A stretch of DNA of 64,000 bases from Bradysia coprophila (lineage: Eukaryota; Arthropoda; Insecta; Diptera; Sciaridae), in assembly GCF_014529535.1 (NCBI RefSeq), contig NW_023503972.1, positions 4,464,001 to 4,528,000 on the forward strand. Direction: 5' to 3'. Each line of letters opens with the position of its first letter. The first letter of the stretch is position 1. The notes below the pieces were generated by a model. The model saw nothing but the letters and a program-made list of their open reading frames with translations, was not told the DNA's origin and did no database searches. Positions 1 through 10,342 of this stretch are shown one piece after another. The translations under genes were made by a program, and so were the position numbers.

Positions 1-1323
1 AGAGAAGTAATCACGCAAGCTAAAACAATAACTTACAAGCAATTACTTAAGTTGTTTTACATGCATTGTAAGTGCATTTTCACTGTCGCAATCACTGACT
101 TAAAAGCAATGGACCAATACCCTCTCTAGCAACCTAACCAATGAACGTCAACACAAGGTATGGTCGAATGTCAAACTTTGTATGGAGCGGAGGACATCGC
201 CTAACTACATTTATTAAGGTGGTAGCCTTTGCATTTTACATGTAAAATTAGAAATTAGTCAACAGTGAATGATACTGCAAAGGTGGTATTTTGACAGCGA
301 AGTTTTTTTTTTGCCAGAGAGGGTTTTGAATGGACCCTTTGCAAATTTTTAACCTACATTTCGGCGGAATAATATTCATTTTTGATGATTTCTCTGAACC
401 AAAATCTTTTTTGCAAAATTAAAGCCATTAAGCCACACAAGAGATACTTTGGAGATACCTTTGAAGATTGTGTAAATTTAGGTAATTTCGTTTTTCTCGT
501 TTGTAAGTTTTGAGGAGAGGTTTTAGCAATTTTCTGAAGATTTTCTGATGAAAGTATTTTCTAGTTTTTCAAATATTTTCAAATGAGGATTTACTTGTAG
601 TTTTTTCGGCCATCTACTGCTACACTGGCGTGCTAAGTTAAACAGGCAAGAGCAGTAGATTTAAAGAGGGGCTTAAATGCATCAGCAGTCCTTTGATTTT
701 GGTGTAACGAATACGTAAACGATAGTAATGGGATTTTAGTACCTCACGGAAAACTCATATATGCACCCCAGACGAAGAAATCGGGAACAGCTTCACGATT
801 ATAGAACATTAGTTGTGTGCTGCATATTGATCTGAGGATCATACAATGCCCGCCTAATGAATATTGTTGTTGTGTGCTGGATATTATTTTTCAGCGTGCA
901 GGTCTTAGCTGTATGCCTGTTTTATAATATAAAATGACGCCATTTTTTTCAATTCAATAAACAACCTAATTTATCGTTTAATAGAAGAAATTGATTTAAT
1001 TAACTTTATCAATTTTATTTGCGTTAGCAAAAAAAAACAAAAAAACTTTTTCAAATTTTTTTTTTTATTTTCAATTTTATTATTATTATTTGTTATTAGC
1101 CGTAGATTTATATTTAAATTCATCATATTAAATTGCTAACAGAATTTTTTTTTTGCTTACGTTTTTTCCGGTCACCCACCCAAGTACGAACCGCGACCAC
1201 CGATGCTTAACCTCAGTTTCTGACTGCCAACGACTTTACCACTGCTGCTATACTGCTTGCATATAGTGGCAGTCTTATTTCGAACCGCTGTTACTTTGCT
1301 TTATGCAGCACACAGGCATATTT

Positions 1324-2175
1324 ATACCTGCATGCTGAATATTATTGACTAAATGAATAAAGTCGTCCGTATTTAGAATGGGTTATGCAACAACATTCAA
1401 TTGAATTTATTTTCTATGAAATGTAGTACTTCTCCCCACTAAGCAATGTCATCGGATATTATTATTTTAATTCTGAGCCTGGTTCTGAATTAGAGGTTTT
1501 TTCAATCGTTCTACAAAGAAACTGTTCACATTAATAGTGAGCATCTATTACGCGAATTAATAAATTAAGATTGGCTCACCTAGTTTGTGTATATTACGTA
1601 GGTGGAAGCACGGGGTTTCAGGGGGTTTCGAACATTTAGTTTTTTCATGTTGCAGATATTGCAGTGTCAAATTCTGTCCAAGATGTGACATATTTGCAAG
1701 GTATTGGCCTTTTTCAAAAAGTATAATCAGCGTAACCTTCGTAAAAAGAATCTTGAATCTGACAAGAGCACGTGTGCCAACGTGTAAAAAACAAATGTTC
1801 AAAACCCCCTGCTGAACCGTGGCGATCCTCTTGTCAAACGGACAGTACATAAACAAATTCCATCATTTATTGCTGAATACCACCAACTATTTCTGTTAAC
1901 ATTTCAAAAACCTTTAACACCGAAAATGGATTTAAAAGTTCGTTCGTCAAAATTTCTATTGAAATACATAAATGTAACATTATCATTGCATATTAATTCG
2001 GTAAAAATAGAAATAACTTTAAATGAAGGAATAAAATTAGATTTGATAATCATCTTTATGCGTATGTTCTTGAGATCTTCCTTTTATTTCATTAAAACAA
2101 TAAATTTATTGTTGCATAGTCCATTCTAAATACAGACGACTTTATTCATTTAGTCAATATTCAGCATGCAGGTAT
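1324..2175. mobile_element. Non-autonomous element with ~55-bp terminal inverted repeats
   Basis: Positions 1324-1382 and 2121-2175 are near-perfect inverted repeats of each other; the outer end reads ATACCTGCATGCTGAATATT. The right end is followed by a partial direct copy of the same terminus at about 2191-2216. The interior has no convincing coding sequence. Part of it (about 1577-1610) resembles 55857-55895, which shares TAGTTTGTGT and GTAGGTGGAAGCACG, so the family is dispersed. Confidence 0.65.
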
Positions 2176-2582
2176 AGTTCGATAGTACCATTTAGTCAAT
2201 ATTCGGCATGCAGGTAAAGTTAAGTAATACATCCCACAACTAATTTGAAGATATAATTCAGCACACAGCAAATATATACCTGGGAACCTCACAATATTCC
2301 TACGAGCTGAATAATATTGTTGCCGGAACTATATTTTGAAAATATTCATATTACATGTTTATTGTAATACAACACACGGGAACATTATTCAGTCTGCAGC
2401 AAATATATGCAGCACACAACAAATGTCGAATTTGCCGAATTTTCCGTGCTCCTGTCCCTCTGCTCCTGTCTATTTTACTTTACTCTGCCGTGCTGCTAGG
2501 AATCTAGGAATGTACAGTGAGACCGGCGTTTTGTAATGGGTGAATTTTGTGCATTACGTCGGCCCTAGATTCCTTGATACGA

Positions 2583-2701
2583 ACTGTAGCTACTCATAGC
2601 GACGCGAAAGAGACCTAATTCAAAATTTTGTTTTGTTGTCCAGTAAAGTCCAGACATCTTAACAAAATTAGGTCTCTCGCGTCGCTATGTGTAGCTAGAG
2701 T
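2583..2701. mobile_element. Small foldback MITE, copy 1
   Basis: The two ends are inverted repeats around the core CATAGCGACGCG followed by GAGACCTAATT. The ~120-bp element folds into one hairpin. A second, more diverged copy with the same ends is at 8527-8658. Confidence 0.7.
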
Positions 2702-2897
2702 AAGTAATGATTGTTTCGAGTGACAAAGATTTTCCTACGTTTATCCGATCCTCGCTTCTTAAGACTTCTGTCAATTGTTCTGAGCGAAAAAAGTATCGTC
2801 AACTAATTTTCATTTTCTCAACTCAGTGACGAAAAGTGAAACTTCCATTTTTCGGGAAAAACGATGTATTCACCTCGATGATAAATGCCGTTTTAGG

Positions 2898-3171
2898 CAA
2901 GGTAAATAAAGTGTGGAGGTAGGTAATGGCATATATGACCGAATCAGATGTGCGGTGGCACGAAAGTTCGATACAAACGCCATCTCATTCCTTCGTTGAA
3001 AGCAAAAAATGGAATAGAAAGTTGGGCCATCTGTTGTGAAAAAGCGAAAATATTTTTGTGAAATACAAGTAAATCATAGTCAACCATTTTAAAAAAAGAT
3101 GTCATTGGCATCGAACTTATGTGCTAGGCCGCGCGTCTGAATGGCATAACCTCCTCACTATATTTATCTTG
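2898..3171. mobile_element. ~270-bp MITE, 8-bp target duplication, copy 1
   Basis: The ends are CAAGGT and ATCTTG (imperfect inverted repeats of about 30 bp with a GGAGGTAATGCC-like core). The element is flanked by a perfect 8-bp direct repeat GTTTTAGG at 2890-2897 and 3172-3179. Related copies are at 33381-33649 and 63451-63719. An 8-bp duplication suits hAT- or P-type transposases; no transposase is encoded in the element. Confidence 0.8.
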
Positions 3172-3213
3172 GTTTTAGGCACATATTGTGTATTGTCACA
3201 CGGCTTCTAGGAC

Positions 3214-3471
3214 TTTCGCGCCGCGTCATTCACAATAATTCACGCCGTAAGTTCGGTCGAAATTCAAAATGGAAAGTGCGGAGGTCTTTCTAACGTAGCG
3301 TCATTTTCATACAAGGAAGCGTTGAAATGTATTTTTCGGTTCACTTTTTAATCGAATCGTTCACTTAAAATTCAAATTTTAGGCACACTTACGGCGTGAA
3401 CTGACAAAATGACACATTTTGTACAAGGAAGATGTCACTTTGTGGGTTATTGTGAATGACACGGCGCGAAA
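3214..3471. mobile_element. Nested palindromic element
   Basis: Outer arms of about 25 bp (3214-3238 and 3447-3471; TTTCGCGCCGCGTCATTC type) enclose a second pair of arms, TTCACGCCGTAAGT and its complement, at 3239-3252 and 3387-3400. The inner part is related to 51646-51819. This may be one MITE inserted into the end of another, or a single compound palindrome. Confidence 0.6.
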
Positions 3472-3499
3472 TTCCTCAACACCTGTCACACTCGGCCTG

Positions 3500-3854
3500 C
3501 ACTGATAAAAAAATTTACGTCCAGTATGTATGAAATGGATGGCAGACAGCTTCATTTCTGCCTTACTTCGGATATGTATATTTCAACGTCTGACATGTAT
3601 ATCCAACGTCTGACATGTATATCCAACGTCTGACATGTATATCCAACGTCTGACATGTATATCGTACATGTCCGACGTATAGTCATACGTACTGCTCGTG
3701 ACTATCCGTGTCACTCGTATGTTTGTACATCGAACATGTACGATATACTTGCCAGACGTTGGAATATACATATCCGAAGTAAGGCAGAAATGAAGCTGTC
3801 TGCCAGCCATTTCATACATACTGGATGTATGTTGACGAATTTTTTTTATCAGTG
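3500..3854. mobile_element. Foldback element with ~130-bp arms and internal 20-bp tandem repeats
   Basis: Both ends read CACTGATAAAAAAA inwards. The arms stay inverted-complementary through the TATGAAATGG and GCTTCATTTCTGCC segments. The left arm contains four tandem copies of a 20-bp unit (ATCCAACGTCTGACATGTAT) at about 3581-3660; the right arm keeps one diverged copy. There is no coding capacity. Confidence 0.7.
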
Positions 3855-4397
3855 TGCGGTCTCAAGTGAAAATCTACATATCTACTGCCTAAAAAAGCAT
3901 TTCATTTATCACTCGGTGGCGTAAATTTTCAATTCAATGCATATCGGATACTCTGTACACTTTCAAACACATCCCTGATATGGCACCATAAAGGTGTGAG
4001 ATCCGAGCTACTTCGTGCAGGTCTAAAATCAATTGTTCCACTAAACATTCAATGAAATCCGCAACATGTTTTCAACTAATTGCATGCAGTCAATGCAATA
4101 TCAGGTGCTGCTGCATTGCGCTTAAATTTCGTAAAACTGCGTGACTCATGATTATTCGAAAATTGCTTGCATACGAATGAAACAATTTTTACTGGGACCG
4201 TAATGTAACCCTACCGGTCTCTCTAAACGTCTCGATATGTTTTATCGAGTATTTGTTTATTTGAGGAGATTGGGTATGCAATGCATAGTAACCAAGCAAA
4301 CGTATCTTTTGTAGGGAATTTAGAATCGAGTTTTCTCGATTGTTTTATCAATAAATCGGACATTAAACTGTGACCGGGAAAGTAATTTAATGCAAAG

Positions 4398-7177
4398 ATG
4401 ACGGAATCAGATCTATTTGAATACAATCAACTTTGCAATAACATTCAACATACCGATCGGTCTGTGCGCCAAAATTCGTTGAAGAAACTTTTAGAACTAT
4501 GCTCGTCCAAAAACACTGAACAGGAGGCCGCAATTTTGTTCGACCATTTCCACTTGCACATCATCAAATGCTATGCCGATAAATTTGAAAGTTGCCGATG
4601 TCTGGCAGTGGAAATAATGTCCAGTCTTCTTGATACGTTGCCGGACAATGAATTTTACATTGACATTGTCGTTCCGGTGATAGCTCGACGAGTGGGACAG
4701 AAGGAGATCATCGAAGAAAGTGAGGAATTACGGCTGCAGTTGGTGCAACAGTTGCAGCAAATAATTGATAAATTTCCGGCTAATGAACTGAAGGGGGACA
4801 GACTGAAGACGTCCTACAATGACATAATCGATGTTCTGCTCAAAACTCTTCGTGATCCTTATGTTAACATACAAAGGGAATGCTGTTCCATGTTGAAATC
4901 ATTGGCCAATGCCACACCAAGCTTCCACTGTCGTGCTGAAAGTCTGGCAGATCCATTAATTGTCCTACTGAAGCATCGTCAATGGTTGAGTAGAGCAGCG
5001 GCTTTGTCTGCGCTTGGTAAGCCAAACAGTATTTGCAACTAATTTGGAAGAGTAATGACCATCCAATTCTCAGGAGTCTTGGCCGTCAACATTCCAAACG
5101 GCGAAGCGGTCGTAAAAATTATTGTCAGCGTCTCGCCATTGCTAATGGATTCGATGCCACAAATACGCAAAGAGTGCGGACTGGTTGGATGCCACTGGTT
5201 GTTGAAACTTCGTGACAGATATTCGTTCTTCGAGAGAATCATTCCTTTGGTGTTGTGTTGGTAGGCTTAGAGGATCATTTACGGGTGACCCCAATTTCAT
5301 GTTTCTCGTTCATGTTTCCAGCCTGAATGATGATCATCAGTACATTCGTGATGACATACAGGGCTTGTGGGAGCAATGCGGCCGACAATATTTTAATGAA
5401 AATGAAAACGAACTCAGCAAAATCGAGTTGGTCGATTACCATCCAGTCAAATATCCACCTGGAGTGCAACGACCAACGCTAGGTTGTCGAGCTGTTGTGC
5501 AGCGTAGTCTGCGCGTTACATCAATCATTTTAAAGGAAATTATTGATTGGAAGGAGGAGGTGCGTCTGCACTCGTTAAAGCTTCTTTGGCAAGTGGTTTT
5601 GCACAGTGAGAAGGCGTTCACCTCTAAATTCATCGAAATTCTTCCGACATTATCGATGAGTTGTATGGATGAAGTGCTGCCCGTTGCGAACGAAGCGATT
5701 AAAGTGGCTGAACTTATCGGAATGCTAATGGACTATGATTCGTGGATCGGCTTCGCTCTAGAAGGTTTACAGAAAACTCCTAATTTGGGCGTACTGAAAT
5801 GCTTTGCTGCGCTGTATACAGGGGCCGAGATTGACAAAGCGAAGGATTTACATCGAATCGCAACTATTTTACTGGACACCAACATTTGTCATTCGGTCAA
5901 TTCGAAATATCAGGAGACATTGTTACGCTTCGTCGATTTATTGGTCGGACTGTTTCTAAATCGACCAATCGAAGCCGATGCTCAGAACCTTTCCTTGAGC
6001 GATGCGAAAGGAACGGAAGAGTGTCTGTACACTATTATAGTCAAGATCACTGCATTGGCAGAAGGCAATGAAAGCCTTCAGGAGCTCGGCAAAGAAATTC
6101 TTGTAAAATTGGCCGGAGATACGTTGACTGTGCCGCGACTGCATTCCAAATACATGGGACGAGTCATTGATTCAATCGAAGATTTAGACTCTGAAAATTC
6201 CGAGCTGTCGGATGTCATAATTTTACTTCATGGCTTGATCATTCTCGGTGGCTTTCAGAAGGAATACTTAGAATCGATGAAGAAAGCCATTGGTTTAATT
6301 TTGGACCATGCAACACCGAGTGCAAAGATCAAAATTTTCGCTGCCATCTCCAAGGTACAGAATGTTGATTGCATCGTGTGCCTTAATCAAAAATGGTTTC
6401 AATTTCTCCATTCCTATTTTACAGTCAATGCTAAATTGGTCAACAACGGTTGATCTGCCACAAAGCGAAAGCTTCGAATTGTTACGCAAATTCGTTACGG
6501 ACATCATTGAACCGACATTGATTTGGAAGGCCGGTCGTAACTCTGAATCGTTGAGGGCAATGGCAACGACTGCCTTATATTCAATGTCCGAGGGTATCGG
6601 CACCAAATGTCCCATTTTCCCCGAACTAGCCACGTCGTTCGTTTCACTGATTGAGGACCACAATGTTGTTACACGAGCGTACGCTGTCCGTTGTATGAAG
6701 AACAGTACCGCATTTCCAATGGAGCAGCTCAAACCGATCGTTTACGGTATATTTCGATGCAAAACATCCATAAATCATGCATTGCATCCACTTTATGCTT
6801 TCAGCCATTCTGTCACGATTGGATGACCCTAGTGCTGAGGTTCGATTGTATGCTGCCCAATGTATCGGTGAACTCAAACTGAAAGTGGATGCGGCCACTG
6901 ACACCGATTCCTGGAAGATTGTAGCGAAGCACGTTTTCGATAGTTTGATATTGCATCTGGATGGACCGGAAATCAATTTCAGGAAAACTTTGCTGGGTAA
7001 GACAGAGGGCGGATCGATTTAAGTCTTTTGTTTTGTAAAAAAAAACTCTTTTGATCAGACTCTATGGACAAACTAACGGAAAATGAAACGAACGCTGCCG
7101 TATTTCGATCAATTATTGCACAGTTGCCGGCGTCTCATCCGTACCTTAAAGAATTACGAGACCTGAGCGAAAAATGA
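4398..7177 (+). CDS. DNAAF5: Dynein axonemal assembly factor 5 (HEATR2-type HEAT-repeat protein)
   Basis: Six exons fit by GT-AG and reading phase: 4398-5016, 5074-5260, 5322-6354, 6425-6746, 6805-6996 and 7059-7177. They give 823 residues, close to the ~855 of the human protein. The product is an alpha-helical HEAT-repeat solenoid throughout. Family-typical segments include RDRYSFFERIIPL near residue 260 and PPGVQRPTLGCR near 315, the latter matching the vertebrate signature. Known role of the family: a cytoplasmic co-chaperone that helps preassemble axonemal dynein arms, so in insects it should serve sperm flagella and ciliated sensory neurons. The start ATG is in AAAGATGAC context with no competing in-frame ATG nearby. 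Introns 1, 2 and 4 are only 50-61 bp. The N- and C-terminal exons are less conserved but phases agree across all six. The assignment rests on remembered family sequence, not on a search. Confidence 0.9.
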
Positions 7178-8221
7178 TCCGCCTTGAATTGTTTCTTATG
7201 GATTTGTGTTGATTACACTGCAAGATCCAATGATTTTATTTGAATTTTGTGGGTTGTAGAAGCAAGAAGTCTCAGCAATCCCGATGTGGAACGTTGCAGG
7301 TTACAAGCCCCAAACATCCTATGATCCTATATAGCTACCGCAAATTATGAAACGGAAGGCAAGAGAAATTTCCCAGAGGATTTTGCTGGTGTCCAATCCC
7401 GGTAAACAACAACGTAAAAGTTACTTTCTGCTATTTATATTGTAAACTCCAGCTATCACTTGATTTCCAGGAACCCGAAATGTTTTCACAAAAATTTTTC
7501 GGTATCCTGAAAACACATTTTTCCGCAACTCCGTGAAGAAGTCTTATTTCGTTAAAGTCCCATTCCAAGATCATCTCAGCCATAGCCTTCTCAAGCACCG
7601 AAGCGACAGTACTATGCCTCAACTGAAAATTTATTTCTCGTCAGGGCACACTCTAAAAATGACGAATTTTAGACCTCACTTCTTCTCTCTCGCATGCAAA
7701 AATGTTGACAGCTCTGGATTTGTGGTGATTTTTCATCATCTCGATTTTCAGGTAACTTTTCAGGATCAACATGAGTCATAGAAAAGAAGTACGCACCGCT
7801 GTTCTGGAAAAAAAATTGTGGAAAGTACAAAAGGCCTAACCGATCCAATCGATGCCAGTATCTGTCCATCCCTACTCACTTATCTAATCTGACTTTTCTG
7901 GTGAAGAGATATTAGTCGCGCGTTTAAAACCTGGGCAAAAAGCCGGAAAGTGTCCCTGACGTAGAAAATGAACGAGGCACATCATTAAGTGGAAGTCAGA
8001 AGTCAGAGAACTTATAACGGAGGGGAAAACTGCTCTGGAAAGTCATGGTACAGACAGAGCCCGAAAAGTCACTACGCAAATACACGTGAAGTCAAAGTTC
8101 TTGGCTCAGCTTGACTCTCGGCTTTATACAAAGTCATGGTACAGCGTTTTTCGAAGTCGTTTCTCATCGCTTTTAATGCTTGTTTTCCACCTAACAAAAA
8201 AAGGCCTGCGTGTGAGTGACA

Positions 8222-8400
8222 AATAGTACATTTCGTACCTAGGAATGTTTTTTAGCGTGTGAGAAGTTTCCAGACAGAGCCGAAGGCGAGTTCTGGAATC
8301 GAATACGGCTTTTAGTCCGTGCTACGAATAGTATTTTTCATATTGGACGGAGAAAAAGTCCGACGAACTCGCTCTTTTCGGGTCATGGGTATGAAAATTG
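8222..8400. repeat. Palindromic repeat family (TAGTCCGTG.TACGAATAGTATTTTTCATA), copy 1
   Basis: The segment contains the string TACGAATAGTATTTTTCATA near 8324-8343, and at its left end TAGTACATTTCGTACCTAGG, which is related to the complement of the right end. The same signature occurs near 26405-26550, 41667-41750 and 60515-60600. In the 26.4-kb copy the two halves form a clear foldback. This is a short non-coding dispersed repeat. Confidence 0.6.
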
Positions 8401-8526
8401 AATTTTTTCAATTTTTGCTTTATTTGATAGCTTGCTCTCTCACGGAGTACTTTTTGTTGAGTGGTAACCATACTTAACTCCATCAACAAGATATTTTACA
8501 TTAGCACTGGACACTGTTGGTAAATT

Positions 8527-8658
8527 ACTGTAGATACACATAGCGACGCGAAGGAGACCTAATTCAATTTTGTTTTGTTCATATGTCAAGTTTGACAGTA
8601 CAACAATAGAAAAATTTGATATCTTTCGCGGTGCTATACATAGCTAGTTACTCTACAG
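8527..8658. mobile_element. Small foldback MITE, copy 2
   Basis: Same ends and core (CATAGCGACGCG, GAGACCTAATTCAA) as 2583-2701, with a diverged interior. The outer inverted repeat extends to CTGTAGA on the left and its complement on the right. Confidence 0.65.
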
Positions 8659-8900
8659 AAAAACACAGAGAAAATACGAGAAATTTAAAAAAATTCTCTC
8701 GCTGATGTCTCACCGTCTTAGCACACTATTTACATGATCGATTGAAGCATTTTTCGTCCACGACCATGACATTCGTCTGAATAAAAATCTCAGAAAAATG
8801 TTCTTTTTCACAAAGTCGATGTGTGAATGAGTTACCGATGCGTCACGACGCTCCTAAAAAGCTACAACATTCCCAATTACACTATGTGCTATCTTGAATT

Positions 8901-8906
8901 TTTATT
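8901..8906 (-). promoter_or_regulatory. Poly(A) signal of ATP synthase subunit f
   Basis: AATAAA on the minus strand, about 140 bp past the subunit f stop codon at 9044. It is the nearest canonical signal downstream. Confidence 0.55.
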
Positions 8907-9043
8907 TTTGCTTAGTATATAACTCAATACAACACGCTATGTGAATATTTGATGTTAGATTTTAAATTCCGCTTTAACCATTCCAAATTGAATAAACGTT
9001 TGACAAGCGCAACTGACGACTGGTATACACACAAGACCAACGC

Positions 9044-9615
9044 TTAGTGATATTTGTAGTTTCGGTGGTGCTCTGCAAAGTGCAATAAATTTTTATCAAT
9101 ACAATCCTGAACAACTCGAAACACTCTTCGGTGCAACACTTACTTATTTTGCCGTAATTGATAGCATAAAAGAACACCATACCGCCGACAATCAGTTGGA
9201 ACAATGGAGCGATGCCAGCTCGTTTCGGCTGAACGTACTTATGATTCCAGCGCCACCATGCACGACTGAATGCACCAGTTATGGCACGAGGCGATTTTTC
9301 ACGGCGACCCAACCATGCTCCAATTTCGGATACTTTCAGTTGACTGAATGGAGTGTCGGCTAAAAATTAAGAAAACATCCATGATGACTTCGAAATGGAA
9401 AAACAATTGCACAACATAAGAATGGGAGACTATGAAAATTTGCAGTGGAAAGAACTTTCGGTACATGACCATTGGTTATGTAATGTCTAGTAAATTTTCA
9501 CAAAATATTTCCAATTCCACATCGATATTGACTTACGTTTGCCATAAAAACGGGCTGGATCGTAGGGTCCGTGAACCTTTGGATTATATTCAGCTGGATA
9601 GTCGCCGAAAGCCAT
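9044..9615 (-). CDS. ATPsynF: Mitochondrial ATP synthase subunit f
   Basis: Three exons on the minus strand: 9537-9615, 9144-9359 and 9044-9072. The spliced protein is 107 residues, the length of the Drosophila orthologue. It starts MAFGDYPAEYNPKVHGPYDP, continues with DTPFSQLK and EIGAWLGRRE, then AWWRWNHKYVQPKRAGIAP, a single hydrophobic segment (about residues 74-91), and ends KHHRNYKYH. These blocks are diagnostic for the f subunit of the membrane (Fo) part of F1Fo ATP synthase in the inner mitochondrial membrane. All splice sites are GT-AG and the phases agree (1 and 1). The gene diverges from Strip across about 730 bp that contain a small foldback element, so the two may have shared an upstream region before that insertion. 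Confidence 0.94.
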
Positions 9616-9792
9616 GATTATAGTTTTTCTCTAGCAAAGTGGGCTCTTTGCTGAAAAAATTACGTCTAATATGGCGCTGCGGATGACAGCAACACTGACA
9701 GAATAGTTTGACACGATAAATTCCCAGTTGAAATATTTTAGTTATGCAATCGGAAAAACCTGGTGAAATCAAAGTGTATGTATAAACACTGA

Positions 9793-10053
9793 AGGTACCG
9801 CAGACGCCCTCAGGGAATAGCAAGAAATACGGATCCCGACTTTCGGGTGATATAAGATTTATAATGTTGCATCTGTGATGTTTGGCGTAACAATGTTGTC
9901 AGAACTGCGTTGCTCAGTATAAAATTTTCTGTGTTGAGTATTGAGATGCAACCTAACAAAGTTAATTTACTCGATTTTACTTGTGTACGACGTTATGAAA
10001 ATTATATTCACCCGAAAGTAGGGATCCGTGTGTTTTTGCTGATCTGCGGTACG
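9793..10053. mobile_element. ~260-bp foldback element between divergent gene starts
   Basis: The ends GGTACCGCAGA (left) and TCTGCGGTACG (right) are inverted repeats. A second matched block follows inwards: ACGGATCCCGACTTTCGGGT at 9829-9848 against its near-complement at 10010-10030. No ORF. It lies between the ATP synthase f start (9615) and the Strip start (10343). Confidence 0.65.
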
Positions 10054-10342
10054 TTTAGTGCTTATATGGCTTTTATACTTTGGTCATAACAGCCTATGCG
10101 CAGAACCCAGAACATTTTAGTTTCTCATATTTTCTTGCTGGGACGCAATGTAAAGTTGTCATCGTTCGGATTGTTCAGATTCGTCGGATCCGTGTGCCGA
10201 TTTCATCTGCCATAAAACGAGAAAATTGCGTTTCGACAAATGAAAACAAAAGGGGTGGCAATTTTTCACTAAAGTTTTCGCCGTGTTAAGACCTGAATCG
10301 AGCAATTATTTTGTGACTAAATGAATTCAAAATGAATGCACA

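Larger units (their letters stand above)
1..4397. other. Intergenic region upstream of DNAAF5, repeat-rich
   Basis: No supportable gene is seen here. It is AT-rich DNA with several small inverted-repeat elements, listed separately at 1324-2175, 2583-2701, 2898-3171, 3214-3471 and 3500-3854. A 10-bp stem with a 29-nt loop lies at 612-621/651-660. The short ORFs (under 100 codons) lack domain-like composition and mostly lie inside the inverted repeats. I see no clear TATA box just upstream of the DNAAF5 ATG. Confidence 0.6.
7178..9043. other. Intergenic region between DNAAF5 and ATP synthase subunit f
   Basis: It holds the 3' flanks of two convergent genes and no further gene that I can support. 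Two repeat copies lie here (about 8222-8400 and 8527-8658), plus the subunit f poly(A) signal near 8901. Short overlapping ORFs at 7430-7870 on both strands have no domain-like features. Confidence 0.55.

Noticed and set aside
1557..1856. Overlapping 76- and 99-codon ORFs on opposite strands near 1.6 kb
   Set aside because: They lie inside the inverted-repeat element at 1324-2175 and have no protein-like features.
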